In this document: piece after piece, positions 53,554 to 61,980 of the stretch
Position numbering within the stretch: the stretch's first letter is position 1
Layout: each line of letters opens with the position of its first letter
Origin: JAHZKN01 sp965250205
GTDB lineage: Bacteria; Pseudomonadota; Alphaproteobacteria; Rhizobiales; Hyphomicrobiaceae
Direction: 5' to 3'
Length of the DNA: 64,000 bases
NCBI GenBank assembly: GCA_965250205.1
Contig: CBDFNK010000019.1
Coordinates: 146,234 to 210,233, forward strand
Position numbers and translations under genes: made by a program
The notes under the pieces: generated by a model
Databases searched by the model: none
Seen by the model: only the letters and a program-made list of their open reading frames with translations
What the model was told of the DNA's origin: nothing

Positions 53554-53923
53554 CATGATGAGACTGCGTCACCAGCGCGCATCTGGTGAATGCAGAACGG
53601 CTGCGTTTATACGTCTGCGATGAGCCCTGACTACACTTCGATAACCATAGCGCGTGGCGACGCTGCCATTTGCGCGTTGTTTCGGTTAGCGTTTTTCTGA
53701 GGTTAACCCGGCCAAAGGTTGAGCGTTGTTCAGAAACGCTAAGTTGGCGTCGTTTCTGCACTAAATCCACCCAGTGTGGTTGGTTGCAGGGCCCGGTGTG
53801 CACAACGCGCGTTTGAATAACCCTGTGGTGGGGTGTCGCGAGGCGAAGTGCTGCCTTTTTTTGGTGCGCTCAACATGGTTTGACGCCGCCAACTCAATAC
53901 AAGTGAGTTCTGAGGGATTGGGC
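53554..53923. other. Gene-free region upstream of the small secreted protein
   Basis: About 370 bp. It contains an inverted pair: GAAACGCTAA near 53733 and TTAGCGTTTTTC near 53687, able to form a large stem-loop, but the arms are not perfect. Open frames on both strands lack recognisable products. The promoter of the gene at 53924 should lie in the right half. Confidence 0.35.
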
Positions 53924-54175
53924 ATGAAGTCTGGATTATTAGGTTTAGTTGCCGGAGCAGTACTGCTCACGGGGCAGGCAATGGCTGGCGAGAAATTTAA
54001 AATGCCGCCACAAGTGACACCGAAGTTGCGTGCAGCTTGTGAAAGCGATGTGCGCCGCCTGTGCATTGGCCGCAAGCCGACAGTGGCCAAGGTCAAACGC
54101 TGTGTGTTGCGCAAGTTCACGCAACTCGGTCGACGCTGCCAATTCGAAATTGCAGCAGCAGGTTTGAAGCGCTAG
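53924..54175 (+). CDS. Small secreted Cys-rich protein
   Basis: An 83-residue protein from ATG 53924, with GAGGGATTGGGC upstream. A signal peptide (MKSGLLGLVAGAVLLTGQAMA) is followed by a basic mature part of about 62 residues with four cysteines in the order CESDVRRLC, CVLRKF and RRC, spaced 7, 12 and 11 residues apart. This resembles half of a cysteine-rich (GLG1-like) repeat, but the function is not recognised. It is an orphan lying between R1-e and R2-b; its TAG stop overlaps the start of R2-b. Probably periplasmic, with two disulfides. Confidence 0.75.
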   Translation: MKSGLLGLVAGAVLLTGQAMAGEKFKMPPQVTPKLRAACESDVRRLCIGRKPTVAKVKRCVLRKFTQLGRRCQFEIAAAGLKR

Positions 54176-54261
54176 ATCATGTTCGATTCAAAAGTGGTGG
54201 CCGGTCTGGCCAACACTGCGCAAGCTTGTGTTGGGTGATTTTGCGCCAGGACACATGATCT
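54174..54261. repeat. R2-b, single-core hairpin element
   Basis: Outer arms AGATCATGT (54174-54182) and ACATGATCT (54253-54261) are perfect inverted repeats but differ in sequence from those of R2-a. Inside are CAAAA/TTTTG and one core ctggccaacactgcgcaagc followed by ttgtgttgg. A further left-half fragment (gtcatgttcgagccaaaagt) lies at 54271-54290 without a core. Confidence 0.88.
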
Positions 54262-54387
54262 GAGTTAAAAGTCATGTTCGAGCCAAAAGTGCGCGCGCTA
54301 CGTCTCTTGCCATTTGATGAAGTCAAAAAATACTGGCCGCGCTCCGCGCGCGGCCGTATTTATATTTACATTCGTACAGTGTGTTGC

Positions 54388-54522
54388 CTAGAGCAACCTG
54401 CGGAAAGTTGGAATCGCGACTTTAAGCAGATCAGTTGATCGCCGTCGTGGCATAGAGCCATGAGATAGAGCGTCGCGCAAATAGCTTCAGCGTGCACAAC
54501 AAAAGGCTCGAGGCTGCTCTAG
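54388..54522 (+). repeat. R1-f, CTAG-bounded structured repeat
   Basis: Forward R1 copy of 135 bp bounded by CTAG at 54388-54391 and 54519-54522, with cgtcgcgcaaatagcttcag and cgtgcacaacaaaaggct. The atagag module occurs twice. Only five bases of the terminal stem pair (TAGAG/CTCTA). The closing CTAG forms the TAG stop of the leftward aminotransferase gene. Confidence 0.88.
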
Positions 54523-55721
54523 GCAGCTTTTTTCGCCTTGGCTGTTGCGGTTTCTGCGAGATAGGCCATCGCAGCATCAACACCGCCTGTGGCGTGCGGG
54601 ACGCCTGCAATCTTCAGACCCATTTCAACACCAGATAAAGCACCCATGATCGTGAGCTCATTGGTGTCACCAAGATGGCCAATACGGAAGGCTTTGCCCG
54701 CCAATTTATTAAGTCCTGTACCAAGCGACATGTTGAAGGTGTTGAGGACCATCGTGCGGAACTGATCTGCGTTGTGGCCATCGGGCAGGGTGACAGCTGT
54801 CACTGCGGGTGAATAGTACTTTGCCTCGCGGCACCAGATTTCCAAGCCCCAACCCTGCACCGCACGGCGGGTAGCTTCGGCCAAGCGTTCGTGGCGGGCG
54901 AAGACATTTTCAAAGCCCTCTTCCTGCAGCATCTCAATGGCTTCTGTGAGGCCATAGAGCAAACCCGTTGCAGGTGTATAGGGGAAGAAGCCATCTGCGT
55001 TGGTGGCGCGCATATCTGCCCAAGAAAAATAGGATTTCGTCAGGCTAGCCGTCTTTGAGGCTTCAATGGCTTTGTCACTGATTGCATTCAGGGACAGGGC
55101 GGGTGGCAGCATCAGACCTTTTTGCGATCCTGAAACCGTGACGTCGATACCCCAGGCATCATGCTGAAGGTCCATCACACCAAGTGAGGAAATGGTGTCA
55201 GTCATGAACAGGGCCGGATGGCTTACTGCATCAAGGGCTTTGCGGACGTCGAGCAGCCACGAGCGGCAGCCCGTTGAGGTCTCGTTGTGTACAACGCAGA
55301 CCGCTTTAATGTCGTGGTTGGTATCTTTTTTGAGGTGGTCCTCAATCAGGTCAGCGTCAGCGCCAATCTTCCAATCCGTTTTGAGAACTTCCGGAATAAG
55401 CCCAAGGCTCTTGGCCATCTCAGCCCACAAAAGCGCAAACTGCCCGGTTTCGACCATCAAGACTTTATCGCCAGGCGACAGCGTGTTGACCAATGCCGCT
55501 TCCCAAGCACCAGTGCCTGATGATGGAAAAATCACAACATCATTTTTTGTGTTGAAGAGCGTTTTGAGATTACCGAACAGTCGCTTTGCAAGCTTTTGGA
55601 ATTCTGGGCCGCGATGGTCCAGGATCTGTTTCGACATCGCCGAGAGGATGCGTTCGGGGATCGGTGTCGGGCCAGGGATTTGCAGAAAATGGCGGCCAGG
55701 ACGACGGGGCTCGCGGGACAT
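54519..55721 (-). CDS. Serine-glyoxylate aminotransferase family protein
   Basis: A 400-residue class V PLP-dependent aminotransferase from ATG 55719-55721, with GAGAGGAAG upstream. The N-terminus has HFLQIPGPTPIPERIL, the cofactor-binding FPSSGTGAWEAAL near 70, the Asp of FMTDTISSLG and the Schiff-base Lys in VTVSGSQKGLMLPP (about residue 200). This matches enzymes that transaminate glyoxylate with serine or alanine, as in the serine cycle and photorespiration-like metabolism. No other serine-cycle genes are in the window, so a role in C1 assimilation is possible but not shown. The stop is in the R1-f end. Confidence 0.9.
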   Translation of the reverse strand: MSREPRRPGRHFLQIPGPTPIPERILSAMSKQILDHRGPEFQKLAKRLFGNLKTLFNTKNDVVIFPSSGTGAWEAALVNTLSPGDKVLMVETGQFALLWAEMAKSLGLIPEVLKTDWKIGADADLIEDHLKKDTNHDIKAVCVVHNETSTGCRSWLLDVRKALDAVSHPALFMTDTISSLGVMDLQHDAWGIDVTVSGSQKGLMLPPALSLNAISDKAIEASKTASLTKSYFSWADMRATNADGFFPYTPATGLLYGLTEAIEMLQEEGFENVFARHERLAEATRRAVQGWGLEIWCREAKYYSPAVTAVTLPDGHNADQFRTMVLNTFNMSLGTGLNKLAGKAFRIGHLGDTNELTIMGALSGVEMGLKIAGVPHATGGVDAAMAYLAETATAKAKKAA

Positions 55722-56027
55722 TTTACTTCCTCTCAGATACAACTATGACTTAAAATTGAGACACTGCGGGCCGCCAGATGGATAGGTTGGCGGCGGGTTC
55801 GTGTCAGCACCATGGGTTTTGCAGGCTTTTCAGCCGCAAACAAGGCACCGAGCTATAAGTTCTCCACTCAAAGTCCGTCAAGCATTGAAGCCACATCTGT
55901 GCACCAGTGGTGTGGTCTAAAGTGCCGCAGATGCGTGAATTTAGGTGAGAGCACGGGCTCCACAGTATCCCCCTTGCCAATGCAAGGTGGATCGGTTTGG
56001 CAGGTTCGTCTTGCCATTTGCATCGCG
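55722..56027. other. Gap between ubiG and the aminotransferase gene
   Basis: About 306 bp separating two leftward genes. No reading frame with a plausible product was found. The aminotransferase promoter probably lies here. Confidence 0.35.
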
Positions 56028-56822
56028 TCAGGTTGAGGCAGAAGTTGTGCTTTCGGTTCGAGCCCCACACGCCAGATAATTGACGCTGGTATCCCCGGCC
56101 TTCAAGGACCAGGTATCCGTTAATGGGTTATAGACCAGCCCGGTGAACGTGCCAGCGTTCATCCCGGCAGTGGTCAGTGCTTTCTCCAGTTCGTCGGGCG
56201 TGACAAAGCGTTCCCATTGGTGAGTGCCTTTGGGCAACCAGCGCAGGATGTATTCAGCCCCTACAATGGCAAGCGCATACGACTTCACCGTACGATTGAT
56301 GGTCGACAGCACAATCGCGCCACCGGGGTGTACCAAACTGGCGCAGGCTGCAATGAATGCGTTGACATCAGGCACATGCTCGACAACTTCTAGGCAGACA
56401 ACAGCATCAAAGAGCGCGCCAGTTTCAGCGAACGCCTCAACTGTCGTTGCCCGGAAGTCAATCTCCAGGCCTTGGCTCTCGGCGTGCGATCGCGCGATCG
56501 CAATGTTGAGTGCGCCGGGATCAATGCCGGTTACTGTTGCGCCCATGCGCGTCAGAGGTTCTGAGATCAATCCCCCACCGCACCCGATATCGAGGATCTT
56601 TAATCCATTAAGCGGCTTTAGCGGCGTCGTTTTGGGGGGATCAAAATGGCGGACCAGTTGGTCGCGGGTGAATTGTAAGCGCGCAGGACCAATTTGGTGT
56701 AGCGGGCGAAACTTGCCGTTAGCGTCCCACCATTCTTTGGCCATGCGTTCGAAGCGCGCCACCTCGTCAGGGTCGAGATTGGTCTCAGCTTCGGTTGCAC
56801 CGGATATTCGGTCAGTGGTCAT
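56028..56822 (-). CDS. ubiG: Ubiquinone biosynthesis O-methyltransferase
   Basis: A 264-residue SAM-dependent methyltransferase performing both O-methylation steps in ubiquinone synthesis. Near the N-terminus EVARFERMAKEWWDANGKFRPLH is typical for UbiG, followed by the SAM motif LKILDIGCGGGLISEPLTRMG (about residues 74-94), VVCLEVVEHVPD and LSTINRT. It starts at ATG 56820-56822, divergent from lysC, an arrangement conserved in related genomes. A weakly R1-like ctagatcaaactgc lies 8-10 bp upstream of the start. Confidence 0.95.
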   Translation of the reverse strand: MTTDRISGATEAETNLDPDEVARFERMAKEWWDANGKFRPLHQIGPARLQFTRDQLVRHFDPPKTTPLKPLNGLKILDIGCGGGLISEPLTRMGATVTGIDPGALNIAIARSHAESQGLEIDFRATTVEAFAETGALFDAVVCLEVVEHVPDVNAFIAACASLVHPGGAIVLSTINRTVKSYALAIVGAEYILRWLPKGTHQWERFVTPDELEKALTTAGMNAGTFTGLVYNPLTDTWSLKAGDTSVNYLACGARTESTTSAST

Positions 56823-57093
56823 GGGGTCCGTTCTAGATCAAACTGCCCGAAATCGAAATCCATTTAGGGCCGATAAATCGATCTTTAGCAAAAAATGAGA
56901 GCCTTCGTTTGCCGATCAGATTTGCGCCTAAAGCCGGTTCCCGCTATCAGGGGCGCGATGTGCGTTGGTCTTAAGGACCAGCCAACCCAGGTTTCGGGCC
57001 AATCGGCCTGATTTGTGGCGGCGGTGCGTTCGAGTTTTCTCAAGGGGTGCCCCAGTCTCACTCAAGGCTGGTCAAGCCCAACCCGGTGATAAG

Positions 57094-58356
57094 ATGGCAG
57101 TTGTCGTCATGAAATTCGGTGGCACTTCGGTGGCCACGGTGGATCGCATTCGCAATGTTGCCCGCCATGTGAAGCGCGAGCATGAGGCGGGCAATCAGGT
57201 GGCTGTGATTGTCTCAGCGATGGCCGGTACCACCAATCAACTCGTCGCGTGGGTACGCGAGGCCAATCCGCGTTGTGATCGGGCTGAATATGATGCGGTT
57301 GTGGCCAGTGGCGAGCAGGTCTCGGCCGGGTTGCTGGCAATTTGTCTGCAAGGTATGGGGCTCAAAGCGCGCTCGTGGCAAGGGTGGCAAATCCCGATTA
57401 AGACCAGTGCAGCGCATGGTTCTGCCCGCATCAAAGACATTGATGGACGGGCACTGCGTGCGCAAATGGACAGCGGTGAAGTCGCAGTCGTGACCGGATT
57501 TCAGGGCCTTTGCCCTAAAACCCAACGCATCGCAACACTCGGTCGCGGTGGCTCTGACACCAGCGCCGTTGCCATTGCGATTGCTGTCAAAGCAGATGTT
57601 TGTGACATCTATACCGATGTCGACGGCGTCTACACCACCGACCCGCGTCTGGTGCCAAAGGCGCAACGCTTAAAGAAAGTCAGCTTTGAAGAAATGTTGG
57701 AGATGGCGTCGTCAGGCTCCAAGGTGTTGCAGACCCGTTCAGTGGAACTGGCGATGGTGCACGACATGAAAACACGTGTGCTGTCGAGCTTTGCCGACCC
57801 AGACAAAATGTCGGCTGTCAGTCTTGATACACTGGAAGAGACCGGAACTTTACTTTGTGGTGAGGATGAGATCGTGGAAAGCCAAGTCGTTAGCGGAATA
57901 GCCTTCGCCAAAGATGAAGCCAAGATCACCATTTTAGGCGTTGCGGACAAACCGGGTGTCGCGTCGCGCATTTTCGGGCCGCTCGCGGACGCCTCAATCA
58001 ACGTCGACATGATTGTGCAAAACGTATCTGCTGACGGTAAAACCACGGACATGACATTTACGGTGGCTGCCAGTGAATTAGCGCACACGCTTGATGTTCT
58101 AAACGCTGCCAAAGCCGACATTGGTGAATTTGAACTGTTGAGTTCTGATGATGTCGCCAAAGTCTCAGTGATTGGCGTTGGCATGCGTTCCCACGCAGGC
58201 GTTGCAGCGCAAATGTTTAAAGAGCTCTCCGACAAGGGCATTAACATCATCGCTATTTCAACATCTGAGATCAAAATCAGTGTGTTGATTAACACCGATT
58301 ATGCAGAGTTAGCGGTGCGCACGCTGCATACCGCCTTTGGGCTTGATGGCGATTAG
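57094..58356 (+). CDS. lysC: Aspartate kinase
   Basis: A 420-residue enzyme phosphorylating aspartate, the first step toward lysine, threonine and methionine. The kinase motif VVVMKFGGTSVATVDRI opens the protein, with TLGRGGSDTSAVAIA and YTDVDGVYTTDPR for ATP and aspartate binding. Two ACT domains follow (ITILGVADKPGVASRIF and VSVIGVGMRSHAGVAAQMF), implying feedback control by end-product amino acids. ATG 57094 is chosen; the frame is open to 56965 without conservation. Confidence 0.96.
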   Translation: MAVVVMKFGGTSVATVDRIRNVARHVKREHEAGNQVAVIVSAMAGTTNQLVAWVREANPRCDRAEYDAVVASGEQVSAGLLAICLQGMGLKARSWQGWQIPIKTSAAHGSARIKDIDGRALRAQMDSGEVAVVTGFQGLCPKTQRIATLGRGGSDTSAVAIAIAVKADVCDIYTDVDGVYTTDPRLVPKAQRLKKVSFEEMLEMASSGSKVLQTRSVELAMVHDMKTRVLSSFADPDKMSAVSLDTLEETGTLLCGEDEIVESQVVSGIAFAKDEAKITILGVADKPGVASRIFGPLADASINVDMIVQNVSADGKTTDMTFTVAASELAHTLDVLNAAKADIGEFELLSSDDVAKVSVIGVGMRSHAGVAAQMFKELSDKGINIIAISTSEIKISVLINTDYAELAVRTLHTAFGLDGD

Positions 58357-58520
58357 CCAAGCTACGATCAGCTGGGCCGTAATCTTTTGGTCCAAGTATG
58401 CTAAAGTGATGATCTGAGCCCGTTGGCGGACGGTGCCCTCCCAGGCAATCCAGATGCGTTGTGGGTATTATGGAATAAGAATGCGTGGCGTCCGACGGCG
58501 TCTAACAAACGGCAGTGCAC

Positions 58521-60812
58521 ATGCACAACAAACGCGGCGATAATAAACGGGTGCTTTCACCCGAGCCCACACTGCGCATTATCATGCGTGGTTTGCGCGA
58601 TATCATGTCCGAGCCAGGGGATGCGCAAAGCCGGTTAAACAAAATTGTTCATCAAATTGCTGGTGTGATGGTGACAGAAGTCTGCTCAATTTATTTGAAG
58701 CGCAAAGATGGATCGTTGGAGCTTTTTGCGACCGAGGGCCTAAACCAAGACGCTATTCACAAGACGCGCATGAAGCGGGGTGAGGGTCTTGTTGGACGTG
58801 CTGCAGAATTCAATATCACGATTAACGAATCCGAGGCCGCACAGCATCCTGCATTCTCGTATCGTCCCGAAACGGGCGAGGCGCCTTACCACTCTCTCTT
58901 GGCTGTGCCGATCCAACGCTCTGGGCAATCATTAGGCGTCCTGGTGGTGCAAAACAGTGCCGCGCGCGTCTACTCGGATGAAGACGTGGAAGTGTTGGAA
59001 ACGACCGCTATGGTGGTCGCGGAAAATCTCATTTCAGGCCTCGTAGCAGGCAGCGGGTCGGATCTTGAGATCTCCAACTCGCTTTCAGGTGTTGTGAAGG
59101 GCGAGTCTATTTCAGATGGCATCGCGCTCGGCCATGTCGTGCTGCATGAGCCACGCATCGTTGTGCACAAGCTGATGGCCGATGATCCGGTTGCAGAACT
59201 GGCCCGCCTTGAAACGGCAATTGCAGAGCTGCGCCGCTCGTTGGATGAACTCTTAGCACATGAGCATTTGTCAGGTGCTGGTGAGCACCGAGACGTGTTG
59301 GATGCTTATCGTATGTTTGCGCATGATAGCGGCTGGGAACGCCGCTTGCGTGAGGCTGTACAGGGCGGGCTAACGGCAGACGCGGCCGTTGAGCGTGTTA
59401 TGAACGTGACGCGCTCACGGATGTTGCGCCAGGACGATCCGTTTTGGCACGAACGCCAACGCGACTTTGATGACCTGTCGGATCGTTTGCTGCGCACATT
59501 GGCCGGGCGCGGCCTTGATGGGGGACGCTCAGAGGAGTTGCCGCCAGACACAATCCTTGTTGCGCGGACCATGGGGCCTGCGGAATTGCTCGATTATGAT
59601 CGCCATAAGCTACGCGGCCTTGTGATTGAAGATGGCTCTGGTCAAAGCCACGTCGCGGTGGTTGCGAAAGCTCTTGGAATCGCAGGTGTTGGCCAGGCGA
59701 TTGGCATTGTTGATCGTGTTACATCGGGTGATGCGGTTATCGTTGATGCCGAAGCCGGACAAGTGCACCTGCGCCCTTCCCAGGAAGTGGTGGCGGCTTA
59801 TTCCGATAAAGTACGTTTCAGGGCCAGACGTCAAAAACGCTATGGCGCGTTAAAAGACCAGCCCGCGCTGACCAAAGACGGGCAAAATATTGCGCTGCAT
59901 ATCAATGCTGGTCTGCTTGTCGACATGCCCCACCTTCAGGAATCAGGTGCTGATGGCGTAGGTCTATTTCGAACAGAGTTGCTGTTTATGCTATCGCCAA
60001 CGTTCCCGCGACCCAAACAACAATGCAATGCCTATCGTGCTGTCTTGGAGCAAGCCCAAGGCAAGCCGGTTGTGTTTCGCGCGCTCGACATTGGTGGCGA
60101 TAAGGCGCTGCCCTACATTCGTCAAGCCAAGGAAGATAATCCGGCGATTGGCTGGCGTGGTATTCGTATGTCATTGGATCGAGAAGGCATGTTTCGATCT
60201 CAGGCACGTGCTTTTTTGCAAGCTGCTCGTGGTCAAGAACTGTACGTCATGATTCCGATGGTGTCTGAGGTCAGCGAGATTGATCGCGCCCGCGAGTTCC
60301 TTGTAAAAGAGCACGACTTTCTGACACGTCATGGCTCTGGCACACCCAAAGCCGTGCACGTTGGCGCAATGATTGAGGTGCCAAGTCTATTGTTTGCGCT
60401 CGACGAGTTGCTTGAGAAGGTTGAGTTTGTTTCGATTGGTTCCAACGATTTGATGCAGTTCCTGTTCGCCGCAGATCGCACCAATGCACGCGTTGCCAGC
60501 CGCTATGATTCACTTTCAGCAGTGCCTCTCAGAGTCTTGAAAATTCTGGTGGACGCAACCAATAAACACAAAGTGCCAATGACGTTATGTGGTGAAATGG
60601 CGGGGCGACCGTTGGAAGCCATGGTTTTGATCGCACTTGGCTTTAGATCCTTGTCGATGGCACCGGCGTCGGTTGGTCCGGTCAAAGAAATGATCCGGTC
60701 GCTTGATGCTGGCGATGCGGCACAGGAGATCAACGTCATGTTGCAGAAAGGGCGTAGCAATCTGCGCCAAGCCATAACCGATTACGCCAAAGCCATGGGT
60801 GTCGTGATTTAG
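58521..60812 (+). CDS. ptsP: Nitrogen-PTS enzyme I (PtsP, GAF + EI)
   Basis: A 763-residue phosphoenolpyruvate-protein phosphotransferase of the nitrogen PTS. The N-terminal GAF domain (about residues 20-165) includes MVTEVCSIYLKR and LLAVPIQRSGQSLGVLVV. The swivel domain carries the phosphorylated His in EDGSGQSHVAVVAKALG, and the PEP-binding barrel has VGLFRTELLFM, FRALDIGGDKALPY, IGSNDLMQFLFAADR and TLCGEMAGRP with the catalytic Cys. ATG 58521 or GTG 58515 could be the start. The GAF domain is the known site of glutamine sensing in related proteins. Position after lysC is conserved in Rhizobiales. Confidence 0.95.
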   Translation: MHNKRGDNKRVLSPEPTLRIIMRGLRDIMSEPGDAQSRLNKIVHQIAGVMVTEVCSIYLKRKDGSLELFATEGLNQDAIHKTRMKRGEGLVGRAAEFNITINESEAAQHPAFSYRPETGEAPYHSLLAVPIQRSGQSLGVLVVQNSAARVYSDEDVEVLETTAMVVAENLISGLVAGSGSDLEISNSLSGVVKGESISDGIALGHVVLHEPRIVVHKLMADDPVAELARLETAIAELRRSLDELLAHEHLSGAGEHRDVLDAYRMFAHDSGWERRLREAVQGGLTADAAVERVMNVTRSRMLRQDDPFWHERQRDFDDLSDRLLRTLAGRGLDGGRSEELPPDTILVARTMGPAELLDYDRHKLRGLVIEDGSGQSHVAVVAKALGIAGVGQAIGIVDRVTSGDAVIVDAEAGQVHLRPSQEVVAAYSDKVRFRARRQKRYGALKDQPALTKDGQNIALHINAGLLVDMPHLQESGADGVGLFRTELLFMLSPTFPRPKQQCNAYRAVLEQAQGKPVVFRALDIGGDKALPYIRQAKEDNPAIGWRGIRMSLDREGMFRSQARAFLQAARGQELYVMIPMVSEVSEIDRAREFLVKEHDFLTRHGSGTPKAVHVGAMIEVPSLLFALDELLEKVEFVSIGSNDLMQFLFAADRTNARVASRYDSLSAVPLRVLKILVDATNKHKVPMTLCGEMAGRPLEAMVLIALGFRSLSMAPASVGPVKEMIRSLDAGDAAQEINVMLQKGRSNLRQAITDYAKAMGVVI

Positions 60813-60888
60813 ACGCGACGGCGGCGATTAAGACTAAATACAGCCCAATGAAATAAACTACGGCGGCGGGTAAAAAAAAGAAAACGTT

Positions 60889-61980
60889 ATGAGCGGAATA
60901 CCAGAACAGAAACTTGATAGCTTGGTGGTGCGCTGGGAAAGCATCCAGGGCGAATTAAACCATGGCGGCGTTGACCAAAATGCGTTTGCCAAGCTGACCA
61001 AGGAATTTTCCGATCTTGATCCCGTTGTCGGTGCAATCAATATGCTTCGCTCTGCGCGCAAGGAGCGTGATGATCTCAAAGCAATGGTGGATGACGGCGA
61101 TGCTGATCAAGAAATGAAGGCGCTGGCGCGTGAAGAACTGGCTGAAATTGAGCCGCGCATTGTAGCCTTGGAAAGCGAATTGCAGGTTTTGCTGCTGCCC
61201 AAAGACGCCGCCGATGAGCGTAGTGCTATACTTGAGGTGCGTGCGGGCACCGGCGGTGATGAAGCGGCTCTTTTTGCTGCCGATCTTTTCCGTATGTATC
61301 AACGCTTTGCCGATGAACACGGCTGGAAAACAGAAATTATTCAGGCTTCAGAAAATGATCTTGGTGGATACAAGGAGATTGTTGCCAATATTACTGGCAA
61401 GGGCGTTTTTGCGCGCATGAAGTTTGAATCAGGGGTGCATCGTGTGCAACGCATCCCGGCAACGGAGACGGGTGGGCGGATTCACACCTCGGCGGCAACA
61501 GTTGCCGTTCTGCCGGAAGCTGAAGAAGTTGATGTTGAAATTCGCCCGGAAGATATTCGTATCGATACCATGCGAGCTAGTGGAGCCGGTGGACAACACG
61601 TGAACACGACCGATAGCGCTGTGCGCATTACGCATCTTCCAACAGGCCTGATCGTTGTTTCTGCAGAAAAGAACCAACATCAAAATCGCCGCAAGGCGAT
61701 GCAGGTGCTGCGCTCCAGATTGTTTGAAATAGAACGTGAAAAAGTGGATAGCGAACGCTCTGATGCGCGAAAAACGCAAATTGGGTCCGGGGATCGATCG
61801 CAACGCATTCGCACCTACAACTTCCCGCAAGGCCGCGTCACAGATCACCGTATTAATTTGACTCTGCATAAATTGCAGGAGGTGATGCAAGGCACTGGCC
61901 TTGATGAAGTCGTTGATAGCCTGATCACAAACCATCAAACCGAGTTGATGGCCGCAATGAAAGAAGACGGTGATGTCTAA
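60889..61980 (+). CDS. prfA: Peptide chain release factor 1
   Basis: A 363-residue class I release factor that reads UAA and UAG stop codons. The catalytic GGQ is in ASGAGGQHVNTTDSAVR, with VRAGTGGDEAALFA upstream and GVHRVQRIPATETGGRIHTS in the core. The codon-recognition loop region lies in between; the C-terminal RIRTYNFPQGRVTDHR is diagnostic. The stop overlaps the prmC start by 8 bp, coupling synthesis of the factor with its modifying enzyme. Confidence 0.97.
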   Translation: MSGIPEQKLDSLVVRWESIQGELNHGGVDQNAFAKLTKEFSDLDPVVGAINMLRSARKERDDLKAMVDDGDADQEMKALAREELAEIEPRIVALESELQVLLLPKDAADERSAILEVRAGTGGDEAALFAADLFRMYQRFADEHGWKTEIIQASENDLGGYKEIVANITGKGVFARMKFESGVHRVQRIPATETGGRIHTSAATVAVLPEAEEVDVEIRPEDIRIDTMRASGAGGQHVNTTDSAVRITHLPTGLIVVSAEKNQHQNRRKAMQVLRSRLFEIEREKVDSERSDARKTQIGSGDRSQRIRTYNFPQGRVTDHRINLTLHKLQEVMQGTGLDEVVDSLITNHQTELMAAMKEDGDV

